This document shows, piece by piece, positions 47,620-59,038 of a DNA stretch of 64,000 nt. Source of the stretch: Nemophila menziesii (lineage: Eukaryota; Streptophyta; Magnoliopsida; Boraginales; Hydrophyllaceae); the NCBI GenBank assembly GCA_029959085.1, contig JARWIR010000018.1:2232001-2296000 (forward strand). The letters run 5' to 3'. Each line of letters opens with the position of its first letter. Within the stretch, counting starts at the first letter, position 1. The translations under genes were made by a program, and so were the position numbers. The notes beneath the pieces are model-generated. The model saw nothing but the letters and a program-made list of their open reading frames with translations, was not told the origin of the DNA and ran no database searches.

Positions 47620-49580
47620 CCAAAAAAAATTAAAGAAGTTTGGGCTACAAAGATCTAGGGAAATGAATATGGTGTTTTTGAATAGGATGGGATGGAAAGT
47701 AGTTCACAACGAGAGTGTACTTTGTAAAAGAATGTTTAAGCAAGCATTGCAAGCATGGTGTTCTTTAATAAAAAGGAAGCACAAACGACTCTCTTATTTG
47801 TAAAAAATCATGGAGGAATTTTAGTAATTATATAGGGATCCGGATGGTGTGTACAAAATGGGAAATATGTCATTTATCAAGTGTGCATTATTCCTGTTAG
47901 ATAATGGAGAGAAAAACCTTCTAGTGGAGAACTACATACATGAAAATGGTCCATTGTTTTATTAGATGTTTCAAGCTTGATTTTCGGAATAAAAACTCAT
48001 TGAGATTTCTAGTATAAGAGTAGAAAAGTTCTTTGCAAGTAATACTATTTATCATTAGAACACGATAGCACTGTAAACATATGATAAATTCAAAAATTAC
48101 AAATTCTAGACTGTCGAATCACGAAGAAAGATTGAAATGGAAAAAGATATGGAAATTAATAGTTTTATAATGTCAGATCGCGAAGTATTACTTTTTTAGA
48201 AGAGGGGTACATATAATCAAAACACGTATGTGGTGTGAGAGAGGTTCAGAGACATCTAGAGATGTTCTCCTCTGGTGTTTTGTAGAAAAGGAAGTGTAGA
48301 AATCCTTGTATCTGGAATGTAAAAAGGGGGTATAGAGACCCTAAGAGTGAAATATGGGATCCCAAAGTTTGTGCGAACAAAACACTGGAGGGTAATAAGT
48401 TTACAACGGCTGACTTCTCGAACATGATTCTGCAATCATATAGACAGTGCAACGAAGGATTATTTACAAACAAGTTCTTCAACTATTAGGACATCCATTT
48501 TTACAAAAGTAGGGTTGCGGATTTTCGGCTGTAAGAGCAATAGTCCAAAAGACCTGAAGTTGTTAACCCCTCAAGCTCGATGAAACTGTTGAGTGCGTGA
48601 GAGAAAAATATATCCATTTCTTCATACTAGAAACAATGGGCATTCTAGCAACGAAGATGTGATTGTTTCTCCTAGTTTGATACAGTAGATGACTCTGGGA
48701 GCCTAATTTATAGATTACTTTTAACAGAGATGTGTTTAATAGGTTTTCAGGGAATGAATTTGTAAAAACAAGCCTTTTCGAGGGACTACTATGGTGTATA
48801 TTATTCTTGGAATTGAGGTCCATTCGTATTAATCAAAATGATACTTGTTTTAATGTTGTGGCTCACCCAAGTGTTAGTAGTTTACTTATGAAATCAAATT
48901 TTATGGTAATTGATTACATACGAGCACAACGAGGTATCCTAAATGGGAGAAAAACAACATTATACATTTCAAACCTTTTCACTGGATGGAGCCAAGTTTG
49001 GGATTGAAATTTAATTGGATGGGCGCGTGAATCCGAGTAAGGAAATCGTGGGAAGATGAGGCTTATTAATATACGGTGATGGTAAGTGGTTCGGAGGCTT
49101 TGTGAGTAATTTGTAGGATGTACTTCCCACGGTAGCAAATTTGATAGCTCTCCACGAGGGGCTAGCTTGGGTGTAAAATCTAGGAGTAACTACATTATTC
49201 ATCAAGAAAGGTTCACATCGGGCTTTTCCCATGGTCATGAATTATGGGGCGACAAGAGGACCGGGGGATGCATGTGTTAGAGGAATAATGAGATTTTGAA
49301 GTTGGTCATATGTTCAAGGTGGTGTGTATCTATTAGGAAGAGAATTTTTGTGCTGATTGGCTAGCTATAAAGTGAAACCTCATCATAGTTGGAGTCATGT
49401 GTATGAGGAGGAACCAGAAGGTCTATAGAGATATATGTCTCGTAATGTTTGTGCATGTGCGATATCTGAATTCATCTATAGCGAACCGTGTAAGGGTTGT
49501 TTTATAATATCATCGGTCTATACAACTCTATTTTATAAAAAAAACTATAATTCTTACATAGATGAAAAAAATTCAATCTG
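47620..49580 (+). pseudogene. LINE (non-LTR retrotransposon) 3' half, decayed (copy 2)
   Basis: Around 47635-47760 a frame reads SREMNMVFLNRMGWKVVHNE, the pattern that follows the reverse transcriptase core in plant LINEs (N-A-L-KMGW). Around 48990-49350 it reads NPSKEIVG, GDGKWFGGFVSNL, DVLPTVANLIALHEGLAW, LGVTTLFI, KGSHRAF and CADWLA. This is the LINE RNase H domain and its C-terminal region, broken by stops. The 3' end shows TTTTATAAAAAAAACTATAA-like sequence near 49540. The reverse transcriptase core and endonuclease are absent or unrecognisable. Confidence 0.6.
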
Positions 49581-51289
49581 TAAAAGATAATCATTGTAAT
49601 TTCAACGATATAGTAATTATATTCACCTAGCTAGTCTTATACAACCAAACAAAAAAAAAGACCAAGTTTATAAAAGAAAATATAATCATTACCAATATAA
49701 CAAACATGTTCTTGGATTGAATTAATTAAAGGACACATGGTATACATTTGATAATATATCTCATCTTTAAAAGATACTTCACAAGATTATTGTGTAGGTG
49801 GCTTAGTGGCGAAGCCACATTAGATTCATTAGGTCATGATTCCCTAACTTTTCTAAAAATAATTATACTGTTTAGCTAAAGAATTAATTATAAAATGTTG
49901 GCCTTCCTAGAAATTTTTAGAAACTCCATTTACCCAAACTTGTATAATTGTGTTATTAAGTTTATAATTATTTTATTTATATTAATATTATATATTTTTT
50001 CTATAATGAATTATAGGCTACTATATTTGATATTGAGACGTATAGTGTAAATAATTAAAAAAATTCATATATGGACCTGCAATGTAATTTCCACCTAATA
50101 TAGGGACCTATAACTACAAATCATAATATAATGACATATATTGTAGTTTTTCATAATATATGGACCTACAGTGCAAATATGTTCAAGAAAAAAATTCAGG
50201 GCTTATGCTTCGAAACCCCCATCTCTCCCTTCGAAAAAAAAATCTAGGTCTATAAGGGTTACTTTTTGACAACTCGCGATGTTAGAGAACTTCCATCAAT
50301 ATTTTCATTACATGGAATTTTGCCCCAAGCTTGTCCATTCACACAATAGTTTAAGACATGTATTATTTTTCTTATCTACTTGTATTGACTCTGAATAATG
50401 AAAAGAGTGCATTCATCCTTTGCCTATATAGGGGTTAGATTAGTGTGTGAACAAACTTATAAATTCATCATTTACTATTTAATCATTTGAAATTTTCCCC
50501 CTTAGAATCGAAATCAAGCTTTATTCCTTCATGTGATGATAATGGACTTTATATATGAGCACACTTTACATTTATATAGATTAAAAATAATACTCTACGT
50601 AAGATCGATTCACTTGAGATTAGTTTCAGAGGAAAGTCAATGTAAGGACCTCTTTTGTATTCCACCATAATACACAACGTTACTGGAAACTTATGAATCT
50701 TGTTGCATATATGTTGTAAATATGTATGTGAAGTATGGGAAATTATATGTGATGTTTGAATGATTGAAACTAAGATGAATCATTTTAAAATGAAGTTGTA
50801 TTATGAGCAGGAATCCGAGAGGGTTTGGTATGTATAAAAAGGGAAATTTCAGGCTTTTCATATTGTTTTTCAGAAATTTGATAACATTACAAGGTTAGTA
50901 GATATTGAAATTAATTTGTCATTAATGTAGTTAAAAGTGCCATTTTTGGGATTCTTTCTAGAATACCATTGGAACAATCAAAGTGTTAAAAAACGTGAAT
51001 GGTTGAAGGAAATTTATTATCCAATGGCACATGCAAAAAATATTTTTACTTCGAGCTTCGAGTGAGATCTAAGGTAAAGGTAAATGAGGAACTTCACACA
51101 TATGTCTATGTCAGCTAAAAGATGGAGCATGATAGCATTATTTAGTTTACATTGAAGCCATCTTAGCCAAAATAAAACAGAATTAATGATATATACAAAT
51201 ACATGGGTTGGGGTAAGAAAATATTATTAGACTTAGAACATCTCATATATGTGTTATTCACACAAATGTATTTATACTTTTTATAGCCC

Positions 51290-51294
<5 letters not shown>

Positions 51295-51341
<47 letters not shown>
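51295..51341. repeat. (TA)n microsatellite
   Basis: About 47 bp of TA inside repeat copy 2. Copy 3 has a shorter, interrupted run near 63570-63600. Confidence 0.95.
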
Positions 51342-51343
<2 letters not shown>

Positions 51344-51601
51344 ATTAGAAATAAGATAATTCTAACACCTAATGATCAAGGAGGATTGGGATGTGTGGTT
51401 TTATTAGTTCAAATTCAACTCCCCTTTCTCTTTGGTAGTTTAACATATGTTGTTAAAAATGTGGTCAAGGTGGAAAAGCTTGCAATGGGTCTGTAGCCAT
51501 GCAGGATATTAAAACAACTTAGGACAATAGGAACAAACTATAAGATAATTTACGAGGTTAGATGTGCATCTATAAGAGAAACAGATAAAGGATAATAATA
51601 A

Positions 51602-51729
51602 TTGGATGATGATTTAAGTATAGGTGACAAGGTGGATCCAAAGTACTGTCTTGTTCAATTAGATACTGCAGATATAATCAAAGAAGTAGATAATAGTACT
51701 ATGGATAAGGATAAGACAATTCTTGTAGG
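51602..51729 (+). other. Short coding-like segment shared by three repeat copies, unidentified
   Basis: A frame reads MDDDLSIGDKVDPKYCLVQL, then TADIIKEVDNSTMDKDKTIL. Copy 3 keeps it open (63866 onward), and copy 1 (19447 onward) keeps GDKVEPKFCLLQLD with more changes. A second conserved patch (NDQGGLGCVVLL) lies about 230 bp upstream in copies 2 and 3. I do not recognise the protein. It may be exon sequence captured by the repeat. Confidence 0.3.
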
Positions 51730-52314
51730 TAGGGTTGTAAATGTGTCAACCCTCTCGCGAGCAGCTCGAGCTCGGCTCGAAAAAAATTGTGTTTGCGGTC
51801 GGCTCGAATATAAACAAGCTCAACCTCAAGTTTTAATTTAATCTCGATAAGTAAACAAACTAGCTCAATCTCGTTCGTGAAAGACTCGTTTAAATTTATG
51901 AAGTATAAATTAATATATAATCTACTTATAATTATATTAGTTAACCTTCAACAACTTGGATATTCTTAATTTCTTTAGAAATTTATTTTTTTCATTAATA
52001 GTATGCTTCATATATTCATACCACACACTTTATCAAATACCAATCGTCCGTGAAAGCCCCATTTCAGCGATAAACTTACAAATTTTTCATGAGCAACTCA
52101 AACTCAGCTCTAAAAGGATTGTTATATAAGTTAAAAAAATAAGTTTAAACATCACTGCTTTGGATCATTAAAAGCTCGGGCTTGACTAGTTTAAAATTTA
52201 GCCCAGCTTGGCCTAGCTCGTTCAAATTTGAGCTCGGCTCGGCTTGGCTTGAAAATATAAACAAACAAGTCTTTAATCTAGTATTTGTCTCGGCTCAGCT
52301 CGTTCACAACCATA
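51730..52314. mobile_element. hAT-type MITE (585 bp) with 8-bp target duplication
   Basis: It begins TAGGGTTGTAAATG and ends CGTTCACAACCATA, an 11/14 terminal inverted repeat. It is flanked by CTTGTAGG (51722-51729) and CTTGCAGG (52315-52322). Copy 1 has the unoccupied site (CATGTAGGTTAC near 19566). Its ends are rich in GAGCTCGGCTCG-like subterminal motifs. It encodes no transposase. Copy 3 shows the same insertion starting at 63991, at the window edge. Confidence 0.92.
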
Positions 52315-53944
52315 CTTGCAGGTTACTAATCGATTCAACTAGAGCTAATCGATCCATGAGTCCAAATGAAGGACAATTTTCTTGTCCATATTTTTACTAA
52401 TGTAAATACGTGTGGGAAAACCAAAGAATCAATGACCTATATCTAGCTTCATTGGGAATTCTCTCATTATCAAGAAAATGCAAAGATAGACACACTTAAC
52501 TTGATTGAGGCAAAGGTCTTATCTAAATCTCAAGCATAGAAATCGTGACTACTTTCAAAAAAAGTATGAAAGATCTAATTTATTATTCTACAAGCTTTTT
52601 GCCAAAATAAATTTAATCTATGATTTATGACTTATGGTGGAATTGAAAACAATATAATGTCTGGTTTACCATTGGAAAACTTATCAATAGGGTAAACTTA
52701 TCAGTAGGATAATGTTAAGAGGTACATGATTTAGGAATTTTATAAAAAATTAAAATTGTGCTATTGACAAATACAACATGGAGATTACTTAAAAATTCAT
52801 CATAACTAGCATCATAATTTGATGAAGGTATTTATTTCTACATACAAATTTTATGTACCAAAAAATTAATACAATGTAGATCATAAATGTTGGAATGTTT
52901 GATATGAGGAAATTTTTATTACTAAAACAAGAAATTAATGTCTTCTGAAGATCAATTTTAAAATAGGATGATCACGATATAAAAATACTTAAAGTAGAAA
53001 AATCAAACAAATCTATATTATAGATTGTATGTGATATTTTCAATAAAGAAAACAGTGGTTGGGTTTATGATATGTATGTTGAATGTTTTACAAGACTAAT
53101 TAAGGAAAGTATAACGTTGTTTTGATTACTTTTTTTTTATTACTTAAAACATATAGTGAATATACATTCATTATGACACATACAAAATTTGGATAACCGA
53201 CTCTAGTTAATCAATATACCAACAATGTATTTCAAGAAAAGATTTACAATGAACACATAAATTGAAAAGAGTTGAAATTATTTGGGATACAAACACTCCT
53301 GAAAATATAAAATTTGGGTCAAAGTGTTGTAGAAATGCTATTTCCACTATTTGCAATTTGAGTAAATAGAGATTTCTTAAGATATATTTTTCAATTTGTG
53401 TGAAATTAATAAAAAAACATTTAAACAAATTTTGTTAAGTTTCCAAGAAAGTGCACAATTTCTGTATCTTCAATATCACTTATCTGAATAAATAATCAAA
53501 TAACCAATTTTTTCTTCATAAAATAAATATATATTAATAATTATTATACAACACTATCAAATATTTTTTATTGATCTTTAAGCTAAAATTGTTGCAAAGG
53601 TAAACACACTAAAAATTAGTATATGTTAGCTAAATTCTCCATATATATATTTAGTTTGCTTAACGAGGGGTCTGATTGAAAAGTGGATTGTCTTACAATA
53701 CAAAAGATTATCATATAGATGAGTGTAAATGGGAAAAATTATTAGATCAAAGTATTCATCATACATAATTATATAAATATGGATATTTACTTACTTGTTG
53801 AAATAAATGTTTTGATTGGAAGGTCACTAGAGGTTCAAATCAGGATCATGTTAGTTCCACTTTGTTGATATATATTGAGACGTCTAATTTTGGCTTGAGG
53901 TCTAATTTTCTAATTCTTCTTTCTGTATCTAATTTCTATGTTCA

Positions 53945-54360
53945 CCACAAGATACTGTTTCACTTTGGGACACAATATCATATCTTAGAAGTCTCAATTA
54001 CATCAACTAGTGTCTCTTTCAGCCACAGAATCAGAATATGTCTCCATTATTGATTGCTTGAAAGAGGTTATCTGCCTTTATAATTTTTTTTAAGAGATTG
54101 AGTTGGTTAAAGATATTTCTTGTTATATTTTTTGATAGTCAAAGTACTATACATTTGAGTAAAAATCAAGTATATCATGAGAGAACTAAATAGATAGATG
54201 TTAAGTATCATTTCATTAGAGATGTAATAGCTAATACAAAAAGTTAACTTAGAGAAAATTGCATCTGAATCAAATCTTTTTGATATGGATACTAAACCGG
54301 TTTCAAACACAAAGTTCAAAACACAAAGTTTAAACTATGTTTGGACTTATTGTTTGATGG
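53945..54360 (+). pseudogene. Ty1/copia RNase H C-terminus (copy 2)
   Basis: The frame reads SLSATESEYVSIIDCLKEVI, matching the copia RNase H motif usually LSTTEAEY. After a decayed stretch it continues with a region equivalent to VYHERTK...DVK and ends with an LDLI-like FKXCL region near 54345. It is the better-preserved counterpart of 21100-21480. No integrase or reverse transcriptase was found upstream in the repeat. Confidence 0.75.
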
Positions 54361-54460
54361 TTGAGTTATTTTTGTAAGTATATTTGAGTAATGGTGTTGA
54401 TGGAGATGGTGCTACCATTATAAACTTTATAAAAGCTATTCATATTTCAAGGTAGATATA

Positions 54461-54840
54461 ATTGGATTTGGGCTTTTCTATTTGTGTGAAATGTGTTTAA
54501 TCTTTTTGTTGGGCCAGTCCAAGTCAGCTTTTATTATAAGTCAATATTGGTCTTAGTATTTGGGCTGAGAGCTTTTGTATGGGCTATTGGACTTCATTTC
54601 AAGGGTTGGTTTTATTAGATAAACATTGGATACATTAAAGAGCTTAGATTAAAACCCTACCCACCCCATATATAAGGCGCACCCAGACTTTGATTTTTTG
54701 AGTATTCACTCTCGCCTCTAAAATATAAACCTTTGTGTTATAAACTTTTTTTAGTTTTTAAAACTCAAATCTTAAGATTTAAAAGTTTTACAACAATTAT
54801 AAATACATAGCAACTTAGAAATTGCAACATTGAAATAATC
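54461..54840 (+). repeat. Copia 3' LTR remnant (copy 2)
   Basis: It starts at AATTGGATTTGGGC after a degenerate polypurine tract (CAAGGTAGATAT). It includes GTTGGGCCAGTCCAAGTCA, a TATA-like CATATATAAGGCG near 54664, and CTCAAATCTTAAGATTTAAA. The same order occurs in copy 1. The right limit is approximate. Confidence 0.5.
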
Positions 54841-56949
54841 AAATGGTCCATTCAACAAGTAAGTATTCTGATTCCTTAGTTAGTATCTTATCAGAGTATT
54901 TATTTAATTATTTATGGTTCTTGTGTAATCTAGTACCTGTGAAATTTTAATTTTTACTTCTCAATTTTTCGATTCTCGTGTCAAAATTATTCCTTTATAA
55001 ATCATGTATTAGATTTCATGAGGTAATTAAAACCGTATAATAAGTTTCATTTATATAATATTCAATAGAAACTTGAATATATGTATTTTAATTATTGGAT
55101 TCATCATTTGTTAGTATATTTGGACCAATAAGAAAGAAATAAAAACACTATAAGCGATAATGGTTTTTTAGGAATTAGCTTAATAGATCACATATTTGAT
55201 TTTGTTCCCTTATATTAAAAATATTATAAATTATCATCTGGACATATTAATAAATGTATAGAATCTAGTTATAATTCTCCTACATAATGATTTACAAATT
55301 CTTTACACATGACTTAAATTAGTTCATTACAATATAATGCTCATATATGTGGTGGTAGAAATTAATTTCAAAAGAAAATTAGATAAAGTTATTTTGAATG
55401 TTGAGGTTTAGAATTGAACTGGTGTAATCTTTATTATCTGACAAAGTAGAAAATATATAAATTGGTTTCATTATTCATAAAAAAAACTATAAATCTTAAT
55501 TTATAACTTGGAAATTGTAGAGTTTTATATTATATATATATGGAAAATGTGCTTATACTTGTATATGTAAAAGTATGTGACAAGCAAACGGTGAAATAAA
55601 TCACAAAACTAATGTTTATATTGACGAATTATTCATAAAGTATTTTTCATCATCTCTTTTGTATATTAAGGTTCCAAATTATATCTTTTGTGATTCATGG
55701 GGACGTTACTCGTCACTAGGTGTTATATTGTATATGTGTTGAGATCTTGAACCTGTGTAGGATTGCCCCTTGTATGAGACCACATATATCCCTGTGTTGG
55801 TTTTTATAGTATATGAGGCATCATTTTTAACATTGTGTTAGTATGTTATATAAGATAATGAACTCGTATATACTAATATCATTGAATTGAACTGTAACTC
55901 ATTCGTTATATTTCTTGATTTTGTAACTTTGTCATATTTTACTATTATATTTTTTTCATTTTTCTTTCCATTTGTTTTCATTCTGAGACTTCACCTCACA
56001 GATCATGTTGATTCTTCCATCCTCTTTGCTTTCGCTTACTCTATTTATACCTCTTATTGATTAAGAATAAGTGGAAATTACCATTTTAAAATAATTTACC
56101 ATTTTTAATTTCGATTTCCATTACGTTTATGTTAATTAATTATTGTAATGAGTTTTCCCTTGTGAGGCCTCTTCACTATTGAATATATTAGACGTGTTAG
56201 TTGAATTTATAATCACTTTATCTAATGGCAATCCTACCACTAGAAATGGATTTTCTATATTATTGTTAGTAGCCTTATATTTCGGAAAGGTCATTACCAT
56301 TTGGAAGGGTGCCATGTACCGTTCTAGATCATGAGTAGGTTTTGGGATAGGGCATTACAATATTGTATCATATAGAAGGTCCATTTAGCATGCTAGGTTA
56401 TAAAGTTTCATAAACGTTTGACCCTTGAATTAGGATCGGGGTCAGCGAATTTTTAGTGCATTGTGGGTTCTTAAGATTTAATCTCTCTTTCGTAAATACT
56501 ACTTATGGAACCACTAGTCTCTTCTCATGGTAAGGATTTGGATTTGGGTGTTATAGATTGAATCTTTGATGTATTCAGATATTTTTATTTATGAATTACC
56601 TCAAGATATTGATCATTGATAGATAATATATTCAAAATTAATAATTCTTATTCTTGGTTATAATATTTTTATATATATATATATTCTTGTTTTCTTAGGG
56701 TATTCTAGCTTATTAAATATATTTTTATTCTTGTAAAATCTTTTTTAGAGTTTTGAAAGGAAGCCTTCAAGTATGGAAGTCTCATGAATAAATGATTGGC
56801 GATCATCCAGACGCCAATTTCCAAGCCATGTGTAGACTGCTTGCATCTCAGATCGATGTTCATTACATTTCAAATACTTACCAGTATACCGATTTCCAAG
56901 CCAAGTATGGATTGCTTTTAATATCAATGAATTGCCAATCCTTAAGAAA

Positions 56950-57477
56950 TGGTTCAACAAGAAACCTCCTTGTCCAAAACATGGCGAACTTAGTTGCTAA
57001 CAGAATGGGTGGCCCATGATGCGGAGGAGATTTTGCAGAGATGGAATGTTCGAAGTTATGAACTTTGTGTTTCTTTTAACAGTATTGTTCTTCCCATTGG
57101 ATCTCTTGATGTTGGGTTGTAAGAGATTTTCTTTTCTTAATTTTGTTTTACAAGGCTAAGTCTTCTTCAATGATTTAATAGGATTATGAGAATGTTATAA
57201 ATAAGTGTGAGTAATTTGAAGAAGATTCACTAGCGCGGAAAAAAGTATCAGCTGCTCAGAAAAAACAAGTGAATGATGTGTCAGAATATGTAATTACAAC
57301 TGCAAAAGATCCAGAATTTGCTCAGAAATTACAAGTTGTTTTGTTGGAAATGCATCACCACCGTTAAATCTGTTTTCGAATATAAGTACGGATGAATATG
57401 GAAAACAAAGAGTGGTTGAAAGTGAATTAACAAGGTATCAAGGGGGTGAAGGTGATAATAATCAAAATTACCTTTAG
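56950..57477 (+). pseudogene. Captured fragment of an EDR1/CTR1-type (Raf-like) MAPKKK gene
   Basis: Three consecutive pieces in different frames match the N-terminal regulatory (EDR1) region of plant Raf-like MAPKKKs. First, NLVANRMGGP ends at a TGA by 57019. Next, from 57018, DAEEILQRWNVRSYEL and NSIVLPIGSLDVGL run to a TAA. Then, from 57215, FEEDSLARKKVSAAQKKQVN, DVSEYVITTAKDPEFAQKLQ and VVLLE run to 57349. After a small deletion, ASPPLNLFSNISTDEYGK follows, and this frame ends at TAG 57475. In the family the first two pieces belong to the EDR1 domain and the third to the segment before the kinase domain. The sequence between them is missing and no kinase domain follows, so this is a non-functional captured or residual fragment. 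Confidence 0.8.
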
Positions 57478-57757
57478 AAATACTTGTCTAATAATGAGTT
57501 GTCGTTTATTCCTATTACCGTATGAGGATTTTTAGTAGCTCTTTTGATGGAAGTGAAAGAAATATTTTTTAGAAGGGACTGTGCCCACAACAACTAGATC
57601 GTATATAGGCGAGAGCATCTTCTGATACTATAGGTGAGAACAATTTGGAATTTATGTGAATTATTTTTAATAAAAATCTCACTCTTGAAATGGGTTTTTT
57701 TCCTTTTCGATAAGGTTCAGAATATCTTAAGGGGTAGAAGTTATATGATATAGTAAA
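57478..57757. other. Tail of repeat copy 2 or spacer, nothing recognised
   Basis: No recognisable frame. A purine-rich AAGGGGTAGAAG lies shortly before the solo LTR but need not belong to it. Confidence 0.4.
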
Positions 57758-58444
57758 TGTTGGAATTTTTTAAATAAAGACAATTTATTTTATTAATTCT
57801 TTCATGTTTTTGGAAGAAGTGGAAAATACCATTTGTGTATAATAGTCCCACTTTATTATTTGGGGAAAAAACCATTAGAATTATTCCTTATGCTTCATTA
57901 TGGATTAATGGTTCTTTATGTATTAGTTGTTATAGGAGTTACAAAAACTTGATAAAGAAAAAAACGGACGACTTTAATGAGCATTGACGAGCATTAATGT
58001 GACGGTTTTCTTGTCTTGCTATTTCTTCTATAAATAGTGACTTTGTCACTTTCATTTCAAGAGAAGAAGAAAAAAGATTATTCTTGAGAGAATGGAAAAA
58101 TATAGAGAGAATAGAAAGGAAAAAAATATTCTAGAGAGAATAAAGAATAGAATGTAAAATGAAACTAAGAATTAGAAATGCTATTATATTTCTCTCTCAA
58201 ATACTCTAGTATAATATTAATATAGAATAGAACTTTTGTTAGAGATAACCGGCACGACCGGAATATCTTTTTAACGCCATTTACATTCCGTGTAATAGTT
58301 CTTTTCTCATATTTTCGGTCTAAGTTTCATTATTTTCAATTCATTGTAATAGAGTAGTATTACTTTAATTGAGAATTATTTTGTTTTTCTTTTGGAATTC
58401 CATTTCTTCATTTATTAAAACCAGTGATTGTTATTTTTCCAATA
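57758..58444 (+). mobile_element. Copia-type solo LTR (687 bp), target duplication GTAAA
   Basis: It starts TGTTGGAATTTT and ends TTTTTCCAATA (the usual CCAACA end with one change). GTAAA flanks it on both sides (57753-57757 and 58445-58449). A TATA-like CTATAAATAG lies at 58028-58037, followed by TGACTTTGTCAC and a purine-rich AGAGAGAATA leader. It is the same family as the reverse LTR at 25095-25888. No internal region is attached. Confidence 0.85.
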
Positions 58445-58559
58445 GTAAAAAATTCATAATATGTAATAGAAAAGATGCGAAAGCCTGATCAGATTAACCA
58501 AATTGACCCTCTTCTCTCATGGGAGTTTCTTCAGATTGGAGAAAGAATAGGGATTAGTA

Positions 58560-58767
58560 GAATTTTTGTACAATAAAACAATTTTATAAAAATATATGAT
58601 TGTCATTCATTTCTTCAATTGTTTCTGTTCGATTAAATCCATTCTCAACATTTTCCATAAACCTTCTACACGAACATCGTTTTCATTTTGATATTCAAAA
58701 ATTTAAAATTTTCTACATCGAAAATTGAAATACCATTTTTTTGTGTGGATGACGAGTTGTGTGCCAT
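58560..58767 (-). pseudogene. Copia gag N-terminus, reverse
   Basis: On the minus strand an ATG at 58767 begins MAHNSSSTQKNGISIF, followed by ENFKFLNIKMKTMFV, the pattern of a copia gag start. The frame then breaks, with residual ENGF-like wording near 58640. It follows a primer-site-like sequence and an LTR in the correct 5'-to-3' order for the minus strand. The rest of gag is lost. Confidence 0.65.
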
Positions 58768-58782
58768 GGGTGATTTTATAAC

Positions 58783-58798
58783 CAAGCTTAGATACCAA
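58783..58798 (-). other. Copia primer binding site, initiator tRNA-Met type
   Basis: On the minus strand TGGTATCTAAGCTTGG lies four bases beyond the LTR end. It matches the tRNA-iMet complement TGGTATCAGAGC at 10 of 12 positions. Confidence 0.65.
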
Positions 58799-58802
58799 TT
58801 TA

Positions 58803-59038
58803 TGTTTGGATATAAAAAGATATTTCTTATATATTATTTATCAGGAAGAGATTACAATTTATATATTACACACATAAGTATTTTAGTTAACTAATTCTAT
58901 CTAAAGTCAGAGAATATATATAGTATAAATTAGCAACTAATTTACTACGTAAATAAGGAAATAATCAATCTAAATAATTAAGAAAATAAACTAATTGATT
59001 CTTTAATATAGATAAATAAAATAATTGATTATCTAATA
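58803..59038 (-). repeat. Copia LTR (236 bp), reverse
   Basis: On the minus strand it starts TATTAGATAATCAATTA (family start normally TG) directly after a polypurine tract (GAGGAGGAG), and it ends ATATCCAAACA. It serves as the 3' LTR of the element at 59039-62454, and it is followed by a primer site and gag start on its other side. Confidence 0.75.

Larger units (their letters stand above)
48440..57480. repeat. Large dispersed repeat, copy 2
   Basis: It is collinear with copy 1 (14811-25020) and, over 50816-51739, nearly identical to copy 3 (63098-64000). It contains the empty target of the solo LTR found in copy 1 (single CAACC near 49640) and the hAT-type MITE shared with copy 3. Copy 1 and copy 2 share sequence up to GATTTCCAAGCCAAGTATGG (about 56889). 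Copy 2 then runs on into the MAPKKK fragment, where copy 1 has lost alignment. The repeat boundaries do not show LTRs or inverted repeats, so its nature is open. Confidence 0.8.
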
